Positions 7,392 through 8,558 of a stretch of 8,558 nucleotides of DNA are shown here, piece after piece. Positions within the stretch are counted from its first letter, which is position 1. Each line of letters opens with the position of its first letter. A program made the position numbers and the translations under genes. The stretch is taken from positions 1 through 8,558 of the forward strand of contig JAUXFA010000039.1 in NCBI GenBank assembly GCA_030620285.1, in the 5' to 3' direction. This DNA comes from Piscirickettsiaceae bacterium (lineage in GTDB: Bacteria; Pseudomonadota; Gammaproteobacteria; Nitrosococcales; Methylophagaceae). The notes under the pieces are model-generated. The model had not been told where the DNA came from. It was given only the letters and a program-made list of their open reading frames with translations, and searched no databases.

Positions 7392-8131
7392 GACAATTTT
7401 TAATATCGCTTGGCACCTTCAAGGTAGTATTAGTTATTACTGCCATTTCAGTTATCACTTCTTTAATTGTCACGGCTCTAGCATTACAGGTATTTCCTTC
7501 GCCACCTGATATGGGCTACCTTGCCTATATCGTCGCGACCATTGTGCCTCTTATAGTCGCACCTGCCGTTTCATTCATCTTAGTCCAGCAGTACCAAGAG
7601 ATTCATTTGCTTGAACTTGAAATGCGTGAACTAGCAACTATTGATTTCTTAAGTGGTCTATTAACTCGCCAAGCATGGCTAACACAAACTGAACAATACA
7701 CCAGCTTGGCTGCTAGGAATAAATCTCAATTCTCGATATTAATGATCGATCTGGATGATTTCAAAAATATCAATGATTCGTTTGGTCATGCCGCTGGTGA
7801 TAAAGTCATCACCTCATTCGGAAAAACACTCAAAAACGTTGCTAGGACAAGTGATATTGCTGCTCGTTTTGGTGGTGAAGAATTTGCACTATTTCTTCCA
7901 GAAACAACGCTTGAGCAAGCTCAACAATTTAGCCAACGTTTACATCATGAAATTAGGCATACGGTTATTCCCAGCAATGATAACAAGATATCTTTTACCG
8001 CTAGCATAGGAATCAGTATTTATACGCCTGACAATCCTTTTGATATTGATCAATTATTATCACAAGCGGACATAGCACTTTATTTGGCAAAAGACCAAGG
8101 AAAAGACTGCACAGCTGTATTTAATAACTAA
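7388..8131 (+). CDS. Membrane-anchored diguanylate cyclase (GGDEF domain)
   Basis: The 247-residue protein has two transmembrane helices (about 13-35 and 44-66) joined by a very short loop, a short coiled linker (QQYQEIHLLELEMRELA), then a GGDEF domain from about residue 84 to the end. The domain has DFLSGLLTRQAWL at its start, the metal site LMIDLDDFKNIND with Asp121, GHAAGDKV, and the catalytic GGEEF at 162-166, so it should make cyclic di-GMP from GTP. An inhibitory I-site RxxD (Arg153-Asp156) lies at the standard five-residue distance before GGEEF, implying product feedback. No PAS, HAMP or sizeable periplasmic sensor domain is present, so the input signal is unknown. The gene starts within the stop of the TatD-family gene and has only a weak ribosome binding site, consistent with coupling. 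Confidence 0.92.
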   Translation: MRQFLISLGTFKVVLVITAISVITSLIVTALALQVFPSPPDMGYLAYIVATIVPLIVAPAVSFILVQQYQEIHLLELEMRELATIDFLSGLLTRQAWLTQTEQYTSLAARNKSQFSILMIDLDDFKNINDSFGHAAGDKVITSFGKTLKNVARTSDIAARFGGEEFALFLPETTLEQAQQFSQRLHHEIRHTVIPSNDNKISFTASIGISIYTPDNPFDIDQLLSQADIALYLAKDQGKDCTAVFNN

Positions 8132-8143
8132 AATGGAATGACC

Positions 8144-8558
8144 ATGAAGTTAGCAATAAGTCGTTTAATTAGCCTATCATTTTGGCTACAAATTTTTCAA
8201 TCTTTTCTACACACTTGTCAGCGCTTTCCCCTCGCGGTACTTTCCCTCGCTATTATTAACTTGGTGATACTTGATCAAGCACACGATATTGATCTGTTAT
8301 CAGAACAACAATCACTCAAAACCTTCCTGATTGCCATCGGCGGCGCACTTTGGTATACCTCTACCACTTTATTAGCTGAAAGCCTCAATTGGAAAAAGAC
8401 CAAATATTACCTATTAGTCTTACCTGCATTCTTTCTGTATTGCTGGTATATCACTACCCATGGTACTTGGCATATTAATATTGCTGCATTAATGCTCACT
8501 ACAGGGTTAACTACCACATTTTCTGCATGGCTATTTCGCCGTGATGATAATGCCTCTG
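8144..8558 (+). CDS. Multi-pass membrane protein, possibly DUF4153-like (3' end outside the window)
   Basis: The frame starts 12 bases after the cyclase stop and stays open to the window end, giving 138 residues. The ATG at 8144 is preferred because GGAA at 8135-8138 sits at a usable distance; an in-frame ATG at 8138 lacks a site. The N-terminus reads MKLAISRLISLSFWLQIFQS, followed by QRFPLAVLSLAIINLVIL, then hydrophobic stretches around residues 60-77, 87-102 and 109-130. The RFPLA-hydrophobic pattern and the helix layout resemble the start of DUF4153 proteins, a family of unknown function, but I hold this loosely. No catalytic motif is visible. The tight spacing suggests it belongs to the tatD-like/cyclase operon. 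Confidence 0.72.
   Translation, partial: MKLAISRLISLSFWLQIFQSFLHTCQRFPLAVLSLAIINLVILDQAHDIDLLSEQQSLKTFLIAIGGALWYTSTTLLAESLNWKKTKYYLLVLPAFFLYCWYITTHGTWHINIAALMLTTGLTTTFSAWLFRRDDNAS

Noticed and set aside
7166..7473. Two overlapping minus-strand frames (7166-7396 and 7273-7473) across the end of the TatD-family gene and the start of the cyclase gene
   Set aside because: Both are antisense to well-supported genes, show no domain signature and have no convincing ribosome binding site.
1..8558. Mobile element, CRISPR array, tRNA/rRNA gene or defence system
   Set aside because: No transposase, integrase, regularly spaced repeats, cloverleaf-like sequence or known defence-gene signature was seen on either strand; the genes are housekeeping or envelope-type.

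Overview
The window looks like chromosomal DNA from an AT-rich Gammaproteobacterium, possibly a marine Alteromonadales/Vibrionales-type organism. The class-level call rests on an LdtD (YcbB)-type L,D-transpeptidase next to a MepK (YcbK)-type endopeptidase, as in Escherichia coli, and on a TrhO (YceA)-type protein. The genus is a guess. The window is almost fully coding. I see no mobile element, CRISPR array, rRNA or tRNA, and no gap without a gene longer than about 170 bases.

Layout. (1) Bases 1-2107, plus strand: the 3' part of an L,D-transpeptidase gene, then mepK. One enzyme family makes 3-3 (mDAP-mDAP) peptidoglycan crosslinks and the other cuts them, so this is a cell-wall remodelling pair. 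A likely separate promoter for mepK lies between them. (2) Bases 2121-2519, minus strand: a small, uncharacterised, highly helical protein with a Cys/His cluster, convergent with mepK and divergent from trhO. The 172-base divergent gap holds a perfect 14-bp palindrome. (3) Bases 2692-6583, plus strand: trhO (tRNA U34 hydroxylase), ggt (gamma-glutamyltranspeptidase) and an APC-family amino-acid permease. They are packed with a 9-bp gap and an 11-bp overlap, which suggests one operon in which GGT frees amino acids from glutathione-like peptides in the periplasm and the permease imports a product. (4) Bases 6633-8558, plus strand: a TatD-family metal-dependent hydrolase, a membrane-anchored GGDEF diguanylate cyclase (4-bp overlap) and the start of a multi-pass membrane protein running off the window. 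This is probably a second operon, or a continuation of the first, since only 49 bases separate them.

Nearly all genes belong to recognised families with intact catalytic motifs. I did not find a convincing new multi-gene system. The most novel-looking items are the small Cys/His helical protein, the ggt-permease pairing behind a tRNA-modification gene, and the TatD/cyclase/membrane-protein cluster.
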